The translations under genes and the position numbers were made by a program. A stretch of DNA of 64,000 nt from Lamellibrachia columna (Eukaryota; Annelida; Polychaeta; Sabellida; Siboglinidae). Location: positions 247,501 to 311,500 of the forward strand of contig OY759275.1 in the NCBI GenBank assembly GCA_963662155.1, given 5' to 3'. Below the pieces are notes generated by a model. That model ran no database searches and had not been told where the DNA came from. It saw only the letters and a list, made by a program, of their open reading frames with translations. This document shows positions 1-13,442 of the stretch, in pieces; the first letter of the stretch is position 1; every line of letters starts with the position of its first letter.

Positions 1-299
1 CATAATTCCTACCGACTGTTATGGTGTTGTGCATAAGAAAGTTTGCAATATTATGTGTTTTATTTAAGATACTTGGCCTAATAAACATTCTATACGTCTA
101 ATTGTATTGAAAATTGTCAAAGCCAGAAAGCAGTACGTATATTCGTGTATAATATCTATTAGTCCAATTGATATTATGTACTCTTTTTCAAATCCAACTA
201 CGCAGTATTGCAGTGTCACATCAACGCAACTGTAATTGTTATTGACATCTGTAATAGGATTCGCATATAATGGATTGTGTGCTCTCTACATGCTATGCT
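1..299. other. unassigned AT-rich sequence
   Basis: No gene, RNA or repeat is recognisable here. It lies beyond the 3' side of the minus-strand retrotransposon relic and could be its eroded tail or plain intergenic DNA. Confidence 0.4.
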
Positions 300-1560
300 A
301 CGCTCAATTAAAGTAGATACTTTTAAAGGGGATGATGAAAATGTCACCGACACACCGTTGGGTTGCTCCGGTATTCGTAATGATGTTGGGTGCGGTGTTT
401 CTGGCAGCCATCACATGTTGGGGTATGTTGCTGAGAAAGTCATGCATCCAGTGAATGAAGTTGGGGGGTATTTGCAGAACTAGAAGCTTTTCAATCATAT
501 TGTGATGGTGCATAGTATTAAAGTCCGAACTAAAATATATAAAGAGGATGCGGATGTAGTTGACTGCCTTCTCTAGATGTTTGGTGACATTGTGTATCAG
601 GGTTGACACAGCACCATGAGTGCTACGCCCACGCTTTTAGGCGAAATTAATGGGATCCAGTTTCTCCTTAATGTTTGGAGAGAGGTTGATCAGGAATAAC
701 TTCTAAGAGGCTTTCATGGGAACGGAAGTAAGAACAACGGGCACGTATTGGTTGAGTTCATGCGGTGATCGGATGTTAAGCTCAGGAATGACGGTGCTGG
801 TATTCCAAATGTTTGGAATGATGCCGGTGTCTACAGACTCCTGGAACAGTTGTGTGAACATAGGCGCCAATTCCTCAGCACAAGTATATAGAAAGTGGGC
901 AGAAATGCTGTCGGGCCCAGCAGTTTTCCCTATGCTGGTTCTCTTGAACTGGCATGTCACGTCATTTTTGGAGATGATGATCATTCTCGGGTACGGGGGG
1001 TGGTTGCCAGAAGCCTTGTGCACCCGGATGTAAAGTTTATTCTGTCGAAGCGAGTGTAGAAGGTGTTTAGATCTATAGCATCAGGCAGTTTATTAGATCT
1101 TGCACTTTCGCCAGCTCTGGCATCACCTGCCATCACCTTGAGATTTCTGAAAGCATCACGAGTGTTCATGGTCTGATATTGCTTTTCTACTTAGTCTCGA
1201 AGAGCTTTTTTTAGCAAGGCCAATGTCTGCCCTAAGCATTTTCTGTTTGTTGATCACTGGATTCTTTGTTATGACACACAGTGACAGTCTGGGATGATAG
1301 AGTATTGACAGAACTTTGCGGAGTCAGTGAGAATATCAGGATACGAAGGATGTTGTTATCTGCCCCCCCCCGGGCAGGGAGACATTGCGGGGTGTATGTG
1401 TCTTTCAATGAGCTAGAGCATAAGTCGATTACTTTGTTAGGCAGGTCACGATCTGTTGAAATAAGGGCAGTACGCCATCCAGGGTGCATAAGTTAAAATC
1501 GCCCACTGTGATCACGGGCGCATCAAGATGTATTGACTGGATTCTAGACACCGACCCAGC
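300..1560 (-). pseudogene. decayed non-LTR retrotransposon, endonuclease and reverse transcriptase remnants
   Basis: Reading the minus strand from 1560 downward, an APE-type endonuclease remnant appears first, with VGDFNLCTLDG (the GDFN residues are at 1492-1503). A linker follows at about 1169-981 with LNTFYTRFD. The reverse transcriptase comes next: GKTAGPDSISAHFL and SPHELNQYVPVVLTSVP (1023-703), then FIYFSSDFNTMHHHNMIEKL and ITNTGATQRC (609-304). Order and motifs fit a CR1-group element; the LNTFYTRFD linker resembles Rex1-like elements of fish, but the clade is a tentative assignment. The reading is split over at least three frames. The first catalytic aspartate of the usual DFSSAFN box is tyrosine, and the PQG box is damaged, so it is inactive. 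The catalytic FADD region is missing; the match ends near 300. The endonuclease side abuts the minisatellite directly at about 1556. Confidence 0.8.
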
Positions 1561-1918
1561 ATTTTCTCACGACTGATGCAGTCAAAACCATTGAGTCTCA
1601 AGAGATTGGGTTCACAGCTTTTATTGACTACAGACGGAATACACATTATTTATTCATGAGATAAGGAGTCCACAGAATATGCTCATTCGATATGGAATAC
1701 GCAGCATTAATTCGCGAGAGTTGGAGGCCACAGAATTTACACGTGTGAGATAGAGTCCACCGCTTATACTAATGAAAGATAGCGTGTACAGCGTTTACTC
1801 ATGGGAGATTGAGTACACAGTATTTAACCATGAGAGTTGGAGTTCACAAAATGTTCTCATGAGAGATGAAGTCCACAGTATTGACTCTCAAGAGATAGAG
1901 TCCATAGCATTGAGAGAT

Positions 1919-1983
1919 GTAAGGGTTATTTTCCTTATATTCCCTGAAGGCCGGGGCAACGATACCGGTAATTTTTCTTCATA
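1919..1983 (+). repeat. embedded cassette, degenerate copy
   Basis: The 29-bp periodicity breaks here. A pyrimidine-rich stretch is followed by GGCAACGATACCGGT-like sequence and a T-rich tract ending CTTCTTCATAAC. It is the leftmost recognisable copy of the cassette. Confidence 0.6.
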
Positions 1984-2647
1984 ACTAGGCCGCGGCATTA
2001 GCTACGGAGTGGTGGAGTCCATGGCACTTACTCAGAAGATATGGAGTCCACAGCATTTATTCTTAAGATAATGGAGCATGCAATATATACTCATGAGTGA
2101 TGGGTACATGATATCTACTCACGATAGATGGAATCCATAGCAAATACTCATGAGAGATGGAGTCCAAAGTTTTTGTTCATAAGATATGTACTCAGTATTT
2201 ATCCATGAGAGTTGGAGATGACAACATTTTCTCATCAGAGGTGGAGTACACTGCATTTTTTAACGACTGATGCAGGCCAAAGCATTGACTCTCAAGAGAT
2301 GGGGTCCATAGCTTTTACTCCGTAGAGATGGGGTCCACAGCTTGTACTGACTAGAGATGGAATACACATTATTTTCTAATGAGTGATAGAGTCCACAGCA
2401 TTCTCTCACGACTTATGCTTTCAAAAACATTGAATCTCAAGAAATGGGGTCCACAGTTTTACTGACTAGAGATTGAGTACACTTTACTTATTCACGAGAT
2501 GTGGAGACCACAGCATTGACTCTCAAGACATGGATTCAAAAGCATATGCTCATAAAAGGTGGAGTCCACAGAATTTATTCATAAGACATGGAACGAACAG
2601 CATTTCCACATAATATATGGAGTTCACAGCGTTTACACATGAGAGAT

Positions 2648-2742
2648 GCAATTGCTGTTCTCCTCCTTTTCCATATATTCCAGGGTAAGGCTGGCAACGA
2701 TACCGGTCGCTGATTTTGTTTCCTTCTTCTTCATCACCATCC
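2648..2742 (+). repeat. embedded cassette, long form
   Basis: The copy has a pyrimidine tract (TCTCCTCCTTTTCC), then TATTCCAGGGTAAGGCTGGC, then CAACGATACCGGTC and a second pyrimidine tract before CATCCCACAGCATT restores the minisatellite. The CAG followed by GGTAAGG resembles abutting 3' and 5' splice sites. Confidence 0.7.
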
Positions 2743-5700
2743 CACAGCATTAATTATAGGGATATCGATTTCATAACATTTACTCATGAGAGATGGAGTC
2801 CACAGCATATACTCATCATATACTCAGCATATACTCTGGAGTCCACATATTTTACTTAACAGAGATGGAGCCCACATTTACTCATGATATATGGAGTCAA
2901 CAGCATTGAATCCCAAGATATGGAGTCCATATTATCAACTTATGAGAGATGGAGTACAATGCATTTACTCAAGATATATAGAGTACAAGGCATTTACTGA
3001 TGAGAGATGGAGTACATAGTATTTTGTAACGAGATTTAGAGTTCACAATATTTTCACATCAGAGATGGAATGCACACCATTTACTGATTAAATGTGGTGT
3101 ACACAGCATTTAATCTTGAGAGATGGAGTATACAGCATTTACTCATGAGATATGTAATATTTACTGATGAGAGATGGAGTACAAGGCATTTATTTATGAG
3201 AGATGGACTCCACTGCATTTACCAATAACATGTGAAACCCACAGCATTTACACACAATATATGGATTACTCAGCCTTTATCTTTCTGACAAGATATGGAG
3301 TCCACAACAGAGACTTCCCAGAGATAGAGTCCACAAAATATCTTCACGAGAGACAGAGTACACAGCATTTACTAATAAAAGATCGAGTTCATGATATTTA
3401 CTCATTAGAGATGGACTGCACAGCATTTACTCGTCAGAAATGGGGTCCACAGTATTTACTCATGAGATATGGAATCTACACTTACTGACAAGATATGGAG
3501 TAGACAGCATTGACTTCCAAGATATGGAGTCAAAAGCAGTTTCTCTTGGGAGATGGAGTCCACAAAACTCATGAGAGACCGAGTACACAGCATTTACTGA
3601 AAAAAGATCGAGTACATGACATTTACTAATTAGAGATGGAGTCCACAGCATTTACTCTTGAGAGAAGGTATACACAGCATTTACACATGAGAAATGGAAT
3701 CCACAATTATTAACAAGATATGGCGTCCATACCATTGATTTCCAAGAGATGGCGTATAAAGCATTTTCTAACGACTGATGCAGTCCAAAGCATTAGCTCG
3801 AGAGTTCAGTAAGTGTCCACACTTACTGAAAAGATATGGAGTCCATAGCATTGACTTCCAACAGATGAATTCCACAGAATGCTCTCTTGAGGGATTGGTC
3901 ACACAGAATTTATTAATGGGAGATGGAGGACACGGTATTTACTCATGAGATATGGAGTAGAAGGCATTTATTTATGATATATGGAGTCCACTGCATTTAC
4001 TCATGAGAGACGAAATAGGTATTATTTTGTCACGAGATTTGGAGTTGACAATATTTTCACATGGATTACACAGAATTTACTCATGATAGATGGAGTACAC
4101 AACATTTACTCAAGATACATGGAGTCCACGGTGTTTTCTCATGAGAGATGAAGTCCACAGCATTAACTCATGAGAGAAGGAATACGACATGTACTTATGA
4201 GAGAAAGAATAAAGAGCGTTTACTCTTGAGAGATGGAGTACACAGTATTCAATATCAAGTGAAGGAGTCCAAAGCAGTTACTCGTGAGATATGGAGTCCA
4301 CAATATTTACTCACAAGAGATGGAGTCCAAATCATTTATACTAGAAAGATGGATACTCAAGACAGTTGGAGTAAACTGCATTTACCAATGAGAGATGGAG
4401 TTCAAGATATACACTCATAAGAGATGGAGTCCACACAATTTATTAATGAGAAATGGAGAACACGGTATTTACTAATGAGAAATGGAGTACTCAGCATTTA
4501 ATAATGAGAGATGGATAACATGATATTTACTCATTACATATTGAGCACACGACATTTACTCACGAGAGATGGAGTCCACTGCAATTACTGAAAAATGGGT
4601 ACTCAGCATTTACTCTGAAGAGATGCAATCTACTGCATTTACTAATGACAGGTGGTATACACAGGATTTATTCATAAGAGATGGAATGGCCAGTATTTAC
4701 TCACAACTGATGGAGGCAACAGCGTTTACACATGAGAGATTGATTAACACAGCAATTACTCATCAGAGATAGAGTCCATAGTTATTGACAAGATATGGAG
4801 CCCATAGCATTGATTTCCAAGACATGGAGTCTACTGCATTTTCAAACGACTGATGTAGTCCAAAGCATTGAATCTCAAGAGAGGGTGATCACACTTACTG
4901 AAAAGATGTGGAATCCATAGCATTGACTTCCAAGAGAGGGAGTCCACAGCATTTTCTTTTGAGAGATGGATTCCACAAAATATACTTATGAGAGACCGAG
5001 TACACAACATTTACTCATAAAAGATCGAGTATACGATATTTACTCTTTAGAAATGGGTTTCACATTAACTACTTATGAGAGATGGAGTAGACATAATTTA
5101 CTGAAGAGAAATGGAGTCCACTGCATTTACTCATCAGAAATGGAGTCCACACCAGTTACACATTAGATACTGTGTACACATTATTTAATCTTAGGAGATG
5201 GAATACACAGCATTTACTCATGAGAGATGGAGATTACAGTATTTACTCATAAGAGATGGCGTCCACAGCCTTTACCCATTTGATATGGGGTACACAGCAT
5301 TTAATTTTGAGAGGTAGAAAACACAGCATATACTCATGAGAGATGGATTCCACAGAATGTACTCTTGAGAGTTTGGGCACACAGAATGTACTCACGTGAG
5401 GTGGGGGACACGGCATTTACTCATAAGGTATGGAGTAGAAGGCATTTATTTATGATATATAGAGTCCACTGCATTAACTCGTGTGAGACGGAGTTGGTAG
5501 TATTTTGTCATGAGATTTGGAGTTGACAATATTTTCACATGGATTCCACAGAATTTACTCATGATAGAGGGAGAACACAACATTTCCTCAAGATACATGG
5601 AGTACACATTTTTTTTCTCATAAGAGATGAAGTCCACATTGACTCATGGGGGATGGGGTCCACAGCATTTACTTATGAGAGGTGGCCTCCAAAGTATTTA

Positions 5701-7879
5701 CTCAAAAGAGGTTAAACCCACAGCATACGGAGTACACAGCATTTACACATGAGAGAAGGAATACACGACATGTTCTTATGAGAGAAGAAGTAAACAAGGT
5801 TTACTCTTGAGATATGGAGTACACAGTATTTAATGTCAAGAGATGCAGGCCAAAGCAGTTACTCTTGATATAAGGAGTCCACAACATTTACTCACAAGAG
5901 ATGGAGTCCGCAGCATTTACTCTAGAAAGATGGAGTCCACAACATATACTCATGACAGATGGGGTAAACTGCATTTACCAATGAAAGATGGAGTTCAAGA
6001 TATAAACTGATAAGAGATGAAGTCCACACAATTTACTCATGAGAAATGGAGAACACGGTATTTACTAATGAGAAATGGAGTACACAGCAATTAGTAATGA
6101 GAGATGGAGAACATGATTCTTACTCATTATATATTGAGCACAAGATATTTACTCACGAGAGATGGAGTCCACTGCAATTACTGAAAAATGGGGTACTCAG
6201 CATTTACTCTGAAATGATGCAATCCACTGCATATACTAATGACACGTGGTATCCACAGGATTTATTCATAAGAGATGGAATGGCCAGTATTTACTCACAA
6301 CAGATTGAGTCTACAGAAGTTACATATGAGAGATGGAAACACAGCATTTGCTCATCAGACATGGAGTCCACACTTACTGACAATATATGGAGTCCATAAC
6401 ATTGATTTCCAAGAGATGGTGTCCACTGAATTTTCAAACGACTGATGTAGTCCAAAGCATTTACTCTCAAGAGATGGTGTCCACAGTTACTGAAAAGATA
6501 TGGAGTCCATAGCATTGACTCCCAAGAGTTGGATTCCACAGCATTTTCTCTTGAGACATGTAGTCCACAAAATATATTTATGAGAGACCGAGTACACAAC
6601 ATTTACTGATAAAATATCGAGTATATGATGTTTACTCTTTAGAGATGGATTTCACATCAATTACTTATGAGAAATGGAGAACACAGAGTTTACTGATGAG
6701 AAATGGAGTCCACTGCATTTACTCATCAGAAATGGAATCCACACCAGTTTCACATAAAGAGATTGTGTAAACAACATTTAATCTTGAGAGATGGAGTACA
6801 CGGCATTTACTCATGAGAGATTGAGATTAGAGAATTTATTCATAAGAGATGGCGTCCGTAGCTTTTACTCTTGAGAGATGAGTTTCACAGCATTTACTCA
6901 TGAGGTATGGTGTCCACAGCATGTACTAATGAGATATGAACGAACAGAATTCACGAATGAGAGATGGAGTTTACAATGTTTACTCATTTGATATGGGGTA
7001 CACAGTATTTAATTTTGAGAGATGGTAAACACAGCATATTCCTGAGAGAAAGAGTATACGACATGTACTCATGAGAGAAGAAGTAAACATCGTTTATTCT
7101 TGAGAGATGGTGTACACAGTATTCAATGTGAAGAGATGGAGTCCAAAGCAGTTACTCGTGATATATGGAGTACACAACATTTACTTACAAGAGATGGAGT
7201 CCGCAGCATTTACTCTAATAGCATTTACTCATCACGGATGGTGTACACAGCATTTACTCAAGAGAGATGCAGCCTACATAATTTACGAATAAGAGATGGA
7301 GTTCAGAAAATTTACTCAAGAGAGATGTAGTCCAAAACATTTACTCATTAGAGACGGTATACACAGCATTTAATCTTGAGAGATGGAATAAACAGGCTAT
7401 ACTCATTAGAGATGGCCTCCACAGCATTTACTCTTGAGAAATGTAGTACACATCATTTATTAATGTGAGATTGAGAACATGATATTTACTCATGAGAGAC
7501 AGAGTCCATAACATACTCATGAGAAATTGAGTACACTGTATTTACCCCCAAAGAGATCGAATACAATATATTTTCTCATGAATGGTGGAGTCCTCAATAT
7601 TTACTCTTAAATGATGAAGTACACAGCATTTATCCAATGACAGATGGAGTGCAAGGCATTTATTTATGACATATGGAGACCATAGGATTTACAGTAGGGA
7701 GCGATAGAGTCCACAGCATTTACTCTCTTGAGATATGGATTGAACAACGTTTACTAGTAAAAAATGTAGCCCACATAATTTACTTAATAGAGATGGAGTC
7801 AACAGTATAGACACTCAATATATGGAGTCCACAGCTTTATCTGAAGAGAGATGGAGTCCACAGCATTTACACATGAGAG

Positions 7880-7981
7880 ATGCAATTGTTGCGCTCCTTT
7901 CTTTCCCTGCAGTCCGAGGTGAGGCTGGCAACGATACCGGTCATTGATTTTTGTTTCCCATTCTTCTTCTTCTTCACTAAT
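7880..7981 (+). repeat. embedded cassette, long form
   Basis: About 100 bp replace the 29-bp periodicity: CTTTCTTTCCCTGCAG, then TCCGAGGTGAGGCTGG, CAACGATACCGGTC, and a TTCTTCTTCTTCTTCAC tract. It is the clearest example of a polypyrimidine-CAG followed within a few bases by GGTGAGG. Confidence 0.75.
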
Positions 7982-8204
7982 CCACACCATTTACTAAGGA
8001 GAGACGGAGCCAATAACATTTACTCATGAGAAAATGCATCCACAGCATATAATCTTGAGAGATGGAGTACATCATATTTACCCACAATAGTTGGACTCCA
8101 AAGCATTTGTTCCCGACAGATGGCGCCCACAATATTCAATCTCAAGTGATGGAATCCAAAGCATTTACTCATGAGAGTCAACAACGTTTACTCACAACGT
8201 ATGG

Positions 8205-8262
8205 AGTAAACGTCGATTTTTATTTCCCTTCATCTTCACCAATAATCCACAACACTTACAAA
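8205..8262 (+). repeat. embedded cassette, short 3' form
   Basis: Only the second half of the cassette is present: GTCGATTTTTATTTCCC and a CATCTTCACC tract, ending in a TTACAAAGGAGAG return to the array. Similar short forms are at 9662-9725 and 22935-23005. Confidence 0.6.
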
Positions 8263-8727
8263 GGAGAGAATGAGTCCACAGCATTTACGAGATATGGAGT
8301 CTACAGCATTGACTCCCAAGATATGGAACACACAGCATTTTCTCTTGTGAGATGGAATACACAGTATATACTCATGAGACATGGATTACGTAGAATATAT
8401 TTTTGAGAGATGGAGTACGCGAGAATTCTTTATGAGACATGGAACCCACAAAATTTACCCATTAGAGATAGAGATAGCAACATTTTCACAAGAGAGGTGG
8501 GGAACATAGCATTTATTCACGAGAGTTGGAGGCCACAACATTTACCCGTGAGAGATGGAGTCCACTGCTTATATTCATGAGAGATGGCGTCAACGGCATT
8601 TTGTCATGACTTTTGCAGTCCAAATCGTTTACTCTCAAGAGATGGGTTCCACAGCTTTTATTGAAGACATATGGAGTACACATTATATACTCTTGAAAAA
8701 GGAGTCCACAGCATTTACACATTATAT

Positions 8728-8764
8728 ATGCTGGTGTTGCTATCCTCCTTTTTTCTCTAGCCCG
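8728..8764 (+). repeat. embedded cassette, short 5' form
   Basis: Only the first pyrimidine tract is present (TGTTGCTATCCTCC to TCTCTAGCCCG), after which the array resumes with TACACAGCATTTACTC. Related 5' forms are at 10192-10234, 11267-11308, 12305-12352, 23240-23274 and 48296-48332. Confidence 0.6.
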
Positions 8765-9291
8765 TACACAGCATTTACTCATGATAGATGGAATCCACAA
8801 TATATTCTCAAGAGAGATGACGTACATGATAATTACACATGAGAGATGGAGTATACAGCATTTATTTTTGGTAGATGGATTACACAACATTTATTCATGA
8901 GTGAAGGAGTACACGACATATATTCATGAGAGTTGGGGGTGTACAGCATTTACTGATGAGATATGGAGTCCACTGCATTTACTGATGAGATATGGGGTAC
9001 ACAGTATTTAATCTTGAGAGATGGAGTACACAACATTTACTTATGAAAAATGGAGAATACGTTATTTACTTATGAGAGATGGCGTCCACAACATTTAATC
9101 TTGAGAGATGGACTTCACAGCATTTACTTATCAGAGATGGTTTCCACAGCATAATCTCATGAGAGATGCAGCCAACAGAATTTACGAATGAGAGACGGAA
9201 GTCCACAACATTTACTTATTAGTGATGGTATATACAGCATTTAATCTTGAGAGAAGGAATACACAGCACATATCATGAGAGATGGAGTACA

Positions 9292-9371
9292 AATAATCCC
9301 TTGTAGTCCGGGTTGAGTCTAGCTACGATACCGGTCATTGATGTTTGTTTCCCCTTCTTCTTCGTCACTAT
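9292..9371 (+). repeat. embedded cassette, long form with shortened start
   Basis: It begins AATAATCCCTTGTAGTCCGG and continues through CTACGATACCGGTC to a CTTCTTCTTCGTCAC tract. The array resumes at TTCCACACCATTTAC. Confidence 0.65.
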
Positions 9372-10760
9372 TCCACACCATTTACTAAGGAGAGACGGAG
9401 CCAACAACATTTACTCATAAAACAATGCTTCCACAGCATATATTCTTGAGAGATGGAGTACATACTATTTACCAATGAGAGTTGGAGTTCACAACTTTTT
9501 TCACAGGATATATGGAGTCAGCAGCATTTCGTCAGGACAGATGGCTTCCACAGTATTCACTCACAAGAGATGGCATCCAAAGCAGTTACTCATGAGAGGT
9601 GGAATCCGCAACATTTACTCACAACATATGGAGTTTACAAAATTTACACACGAGAGCTGGCATCGATAATTTTCGTCGATTTTTGTTTTCCCTTCAACTT
9701 CATCACTAGTTCACAACATTTACAAAGGAGAGCAGGAGTCCACATCATTTACGAGATACGGAGTCCGCAGCATTGACTCCCAAGATTATGGAACACACAG
9801 CGTGTTCTCATGTGAGATGTAATACACTGTATATAATCATGAGACATGGATTTCGTAGCATATACTTTTGAGAGATGGAGTACGCGAGAATTCTTGATGA
9901 GTGATGGAACCCACAACTTTTACCCATTAGAGATAGAGATAGCAACATTTTCACAACACAGGTGGTGTACATAGCATTTATTCACGCGAGTTGGAGGCCA
10001 CAGCATTTATCCCTGAGGGATGGAGTCCAATGTATATATTCATGAGAGATGGCTTCAACAGCAATTTGTCATGACTGATGCAGTCCAAATCGTTTATTCT
10101 CAAGAGATGGGTTCCACAGCTTTTATTGACGACATATGGAGTACACATTATTTACTCTTGAAAAAGGAGTCCACAGCATTTTGACATGATATATGCTGTT
10201 GTTGCTCTCCTCCTTTTCCTTGTAGCCCGTACACAGCATTTACTCATGAGAGATGGAGTCCACAATATATTCTCAAGAGAGATGACGTACATAACAATTA
10301 CACATGAGAGATGGAGTCCACAGCATTTATTTTTGGTGGATGGATTACACAGCATTTATTCATGAGTGAAGGAGTACACGACATATATTCATGAGAGATG
10401 GGGGTACACATCATTTACTCATGTGATATGGAGTCCACTGCATTTACTGATGAGATATTGAGTACACAGTATTTAATCTTGAGAGATGGAGTACACAGCA
10501 TTTACTCGTGACAGATGGAGAATACGGTATTTACTTATGAGAGATGGCGTCCACAACATTTACTCTTGAGATTTGGAATTCGCAGCATTTACTCATCAGA
10601 GATGGTGTCCACAGCATATTCTCATGAGAGATGTAGCCAACAGAATTTACGAATGAGAGACGGAATCCACAACATTTACTCGTTAGAGATGGTATACACA
10701 GCATTTAATCTTGAGAGATGGAATACACAGCATACACTCATGGAAGATGGAGTACACAGC

Positions 10761-10836
10761 ATCCCCTTTAGTCCGGGATGAGGCGGGCTACGAAACCGGT
10801 CATTGATTTTTGTTTCCCCTTCTTCTTCATCACTAC
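10761..10836 (+). repeat. embedded cassette, long form with shortened start
   Basis: This copy runs CCCCTTTAGTCCGGGATGAG, CTACGAAACCGGTC, then a CTTCTTCTTCATCAC tract. CGAAACCGGT replaces the usual CGATACCGGT, as in the copy at 13346. Confidence 0.65.
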
Positions 10837-13345
10837 GGAGTCCACAGCATTGACTCTCAAGATATGGAATACACAGCATTTTCTCTTGAGAGATGGAATA
10901 CACTGTATATACTCATGAGAGATGGATTTTGTAGCATTTACTTTTGAGAGATGGAGTACGAGAGAATTCCTTATGAGAGATGGAACCCAAAACATTTACC
11001 CATTAGAGTTGGAGTTAGCAAAATTTTCGCAAAAGATGTGGGGTACATAGCATTTATTCCCGAGAGTTCGAGGCCACAGCATTTACACGTGAGATATGGA
11101 GTCCACTGCATATATTCATGAGAGATGGCGTCAACAGTATTTTGTCATGACTGATGCAGTCCAAATCGTCTACTCTCAAGAGAAGGGTTCCACAACTTTT
11201 ATTGACGAGATATGGAGTACATATTATTTACTCTTGAAAGAAGGAGTCCACAGCATTTACACATTATAGATGTTACTATTGCTCTCCTCCTTTTCTCTGT
11301 AGCCCGTACACAGCATTTGCTCAGGAGCGATGGATTCCACAATATATTCTCAAGAGAGATGCCGAACATGACAAGTACACATGAGAGATGTAATCCACAG
11401 CATTTATTCTTGGTAGATGGATTACACAGCATTTATTCATGAGAGAAGGAGTACACGACATATCTCATGAGAGATGGGGTACACAGCATTTACTCATCAG
11501 AGATGATGTCCACAGCATATGCTCATGAGAGATGGTGTACACACTTACTGAAAAATATGGGGTCCACAGCAATTTCTTTAGAAAGATGGAGTCCACAAAA
11601 TATACTCATCAGTGACGGTGTACACAGCGTTTACTTATAAAAAGATCGAGTGACATTTTCTCATTAGAGTTGGAATCCACAGCCTTTACTTATGAGAGAT
11701 GGTGTCCACGGCATATGCTCATGAGAGATGTAGCCAACATAATTAAAGAATGAGAGATGGAGTCCACAACATTTACTCGTTAGATTTGGGGTACACAAGG
11801 TTTATTCTTGAGAGATTCAATACACAGCATACACTCATTAAATATCGATTCCACAGCATATACTCGTGAGAGGAGAAGTACACTGTATTTACTAATGGGA
11901 GATTGAGAACATGGTATTTACTCATGAGAGACGGAGTCCACAACATATGTTCATGAGAAATCGAGTACACAGTATTTACTCCTCACAGATCGTAAACATC
12001 ACATTATCTTATAAGACATGGCGTCCACAGCGTTAACTCTTAAGTGATGAAGTACACAGCATTTACCAAATGATAGATTGAGAAAAAGGCATTTATTGAT
12101 GAGAGATGGACTCCATAGGATTTTCCCTCGTGACTGATGGAATCAACTACATATATTGATGAGAGATAGCTTCAACAGCATTTTCTCAAGATTGATCAAG
12201 TCCAAAGCATTAACTCTCAAGAGATGGGTTCCACAGATTTTATTGACGAGATATGGAGTACACTTTATGTGCTCTTGAAAGAAGGAGTCCTCAGCATTTT
12301 CACATGATAGATGCTATTTTTGCTCTCCTCATTTTCCTGTAGCCCGTACGCAGCATTGAGATATGTAGCACACAATATATTCTCAAGACAGGTGAAGTAC
12401 ATGACATTTACACATGACAAATGTAGTCCACTGTATATATTATTGGCATATAGATTACGCAGCATTTACTCATGCGAGAAGGAGTACACGACATATACTC
12501 ATAAGAGATGGGGTAAAGATCATTTACTCACGAGAGATGGAGTCCACTGTATTTACTGATGAGAGATTGTGTACACAGCATTTATTCTTGAGAGGTAGAG
12601 TACACACCATTTACTCATGTGAGATAGAGGATACAGTATTTACTGATGAGAGATGGCGTCCATAACATTTACACTTGAGAAAATAGCATTTACTCATCAC
12701 GGATGGTGTACACAGCATATACTCATGAGAGATGCAGCCAACATAATTTACGAATAAGAGATGGAGTTCAGAACATTTACTCAAGAGAGATGTAGTCCAC
12801 AATATTTTCTCATTAGAGATGGTATACACAGCATTTAATCTTGAGAGATGGAATACACAGCCTATATTCATGACAGATGGCTTCAACAGCATTTACTCTT
12901 GAGAGATGTAGTACACAGCATTTATTAATGTTAGTTTGAGAACATGGTATTTATTCATGAGAGACGGAGTCCACAACATATACCCATAAGAAATTGAGAA
13001 CACAGTATTTACTCCAAAGAGATCGAGTACATGACATATCCTCATGAGCGATGGAATCCACAACATTTACTCTTAATTGATGAAGTACACAGCATTTACC
13101 CAATGACAGATTTAGTACAAGGCATTTATTCATGACAGATGGAGTCCATAGGATATACTCTCGTGAGCGATGGATTCCACAGCATTTACTCTCGTGAGAG
13201 ATGGATTGGACAACTTTTACTAATAAGAAATGGAGTCCACATAATTTACTTAATATGGATGGAGTCAACAGCATAGACACTCAAGAGATGGAGTCCACAG
13301 CTTTTCCTAATGTGAGATGGATTACACAGCATTTACGCATAAGAT

Positions 13346-13442
13346 ATGCAATTATTGCGCTGCTTCCTTTCCCAACAGTCTGGGGTGAGGCTGGCAACGA
13401 AACCGGTCCTTAATTTTTGATTCCCTTTCTTCTTCATCACTA
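13346..13442 (+). repeat. embedded cassette, long form
   Basis: A long cassette with CTTCCTTTCCCAACAGTC, GGGGTGAGGCTGGCAACG, AAACCGGTC and a TTCTTCTTCATCAC tract. It is the last cassette before about 9 kb of uninterrupted minisatellite. Confidence 0.7.
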